NCBI GenBank assembly: GCA_020849935.1
Contig: JADZFJ010000339.1
Span: 1 to 6,082 of the forward strand
DNA from: Crocinitomix sp.
GTDB taxonomy: Bacteria; Bacteroidota; Bacteroidia; Flavobacteriales_D; Crocinitomicaceae
Direction of reading: 5' to 3'
Length of the DNA stretch: 6,082 nucleotides
The notes below the pieces were generated by a model. That model saw only the letters and a list, made by a program, of their open reading frames with translations, had not been told where the DNA came from and did no database searches. Below are positions 5,901-6,082 of the stretch, one piece after another. Numbering within the stretch: position 1 is the first letter of the stretch; each line of letters opens with the position of its first letter. A program made the translations under genes and the position numbers.

Positions 5901-6082
5901 AATCTTCAGTATTTTCCGAAATGGAGGAGCAAGTATAGAAACTGGTGCGTCGGCTATTTCTGGCCCTTATGAAATAAGTATATCTCAAACCAATGGAGTA
6001 CGATATATTACTTCGGTGGCTTCGTTTTGTCCAAATTATCCAATTCCAGACCAATTTGTTGAACCAAAACGTGAAATTGAAG
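2962..6082 (+). CDS. Large modular secreted protein with DNRLRE and SprB-like domains (3' end outside window)
   Basis: The frame is open from ATG 2962 to the last base, giving 1040 residues with no stop. Residues 1-22 are a signal peptide (cleavage expected LTA before Q23). Residues about 27-206 form a DNRLRE domain, shown by NTNFGSQDRL, FRSFISYDLSSIP, SWSSSTVTWNNQP (115-127) and NQGWRIRL. Residues about 213-296 resemble a SprB repeat (CTPGNSDGSFSVAVSGG, then NLSPGIYLLRVLD). A second DNRLRE-like domain covers about 310-512, with PWTEEDVTWNIRP (419-431) and NHGFEIAL. Residues about 515-602 are a second SprB-like unit (GKILINAPLGPLPYKY, then FDNLPSGKYYVSVFNNVG). Residues 634-760 and about 905-1020 are two similar beta-rich domains that I cannot name. 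DNRLRE and SprB modules occur in secreted and cell-surface Bacteroidota proteins, including the SprB gliding adhesin, so a surface, adhesive or carbohydrate-related role is likely; no catalytic motif is seen. Type IX export is plausible but the C-terminus is missing. A start at M8 (2983) is possible; the ATGA overlap favours 2962. Codon use changes near 4500. Confidence 0.9.
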   Translation, partial: MILAKKYMLLGWGLLTGLVLTAQSTTVNFTSTGTMQDAFVGNGGIENTNFGSQDRLNVFYDKSSTIAKVFRSFISYDLSSIPANAIIVDAKLKLVTHTVNNTISHPIYVQRVNQSWSSSTVTWNNQPSVITSDQLSFTHAQTSGTGTHQLNVTAHVQKMVKDPSTNQGWRIRLQSESGASTFGLMYHSSEATSSGNRPVLTVEYVLPLSLTPTVSHCTPGNSDGSFSVAVSGGSTTSLGNIYFYKTVRDTTQIGVATLVNAKTTNNIQYNATTKTITGENLSPGIYLLRVLDTKYSVASNPRLAFNLHILVGREGEITKGILMPHETYQENMTISRDKPSNSSPTDRINTNYYSGSAVTLRASASPNVYEYAALIKYDMDFDYQLDITKAELRMKAFASGFARYANSSNAVNYSIVTSPWTEEDVTWNIRPTIDSTQKIQIATTTYMGYDPVHNWDTISLIPFVEYWSENPTENHGFEIALQNYNASQFAAREYLSAAGNVNFMYFEFSVKPKTVVTFNDTTNFGKILINAPLGPLPYKYLINTEPIGSLAASWAIIDSLDYIDSVDFFTSDISAREYSFDNLPSGKYYVSVFNNVGTKIMDDSAMVTTTLGVYDRTSVQLSSTNVITRSFGATGNASGRLFAELLKNEDYGGVEFIVKTLDDFTIGFNKSSQSKASASSDFEFGLKVTSTGSYQIIENNSLLTSTASISAGAKINLYRDHGDYVLKINGAEVYRGPITSLAASDASVDFMLAAGSIELSSYWGGFKKPGIKVQIDYPECGYFTGKVIVSKSELGTIAFCTMTNNAIGGTNPTATVVGGVYEFNDVPIGTYTLTTGYSVPPLGGYLGYSYVITEQIAVGYLVEWEDLVDSYVLPLNTIQRGPGIVTPGIATANSSNVTYDEYKNWLQFSTYVHSPFLATSAGIENLAFRELGAGTEAIRLISGGLFVPQTISTFTTLELGVASLHPGPVNATFRIEQEDEIFSIFRNGGASIETGASAISGPYEISISQTNGVRYITSVASFCPNYPIPDQFVEPKREIE

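Noticed and set aside
5830..6054. Minus-strand open frame near the end of the window
   Set aside because: Antisense to the continuous frame of the large gene; no supporting features.

Overview
The window looks like a piece of a Bacteroidota chromosome. Supporting signs are: weak or absent Shine-Dalgarno sequences with A-rich start regions, a promoter of the Bacteroidota type (TTG plus TAnnTTTG), a lipoprotein with a short lipobox, a large secreted protein with DNRLRE and SprB-like modules, and a noncoding island of ATC(C/T)GCG repeats and GCAAGCGT/ACGCTTG hairpins of a style common in genomes of this phylum. The family within the phylum cannot be fixed from the sequence alone. All genes I can support lie on the plus strand.

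Positions 1-1578 are the tail of a tightly packed operon. It holds the last 32 codons of an unidentified gene, a lipoprotein with three fibronectin-III-like domains, and a single-pass membrane protein that resembles the PilP/GspC family of type IV pilus and type II secretion systems. The first two genes are 1 nt apart and the next two overlap in TAATG. The best reading is the end of a secretion- or pilus-like envelope operon, closed by a hairpin at 1594-1629.

Positions 1579-2545 carry no credible gene. From left to right they hold: the hairpin, a 65-67 bp tandem repeat whose unit contains a near-perfect hairpin, a 108-109 bp tandem repeat built from ATC(C/T)GCG heptamers at 9-10 bp steps, another hairpin copy, a polypyrimidine stretch with C7, a run of A-tracts spaced close to the helical repeat, small palindromes, an inverted repeat, a promoter, and a leader of about 95 nt that can fold into a two-stem structure.

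Positions 2546-6082 form a second transcription unit. A small secreted protein of unknown function (139 aa) overlaps by 4 nt (ATGA) with a very large secreted protein that stays open to the end of the window (1040 residues visible). Its modules are: signal peptide, DNRLRE domain, SprB-like repeat, second DNRLRE domain, second SprB-like unit, then two copies of an unnamed beta-rich domain. It is most likely a cell-surface or extracellular protein, plausibly exported by the type IX system, but the C-terminus that would show this is outside the window. Nothing here proves a wholly new system. The strongest leads are the modular giant with its coupled small partner, the structured promoter and leader region in front of them, and the nested repeat island.
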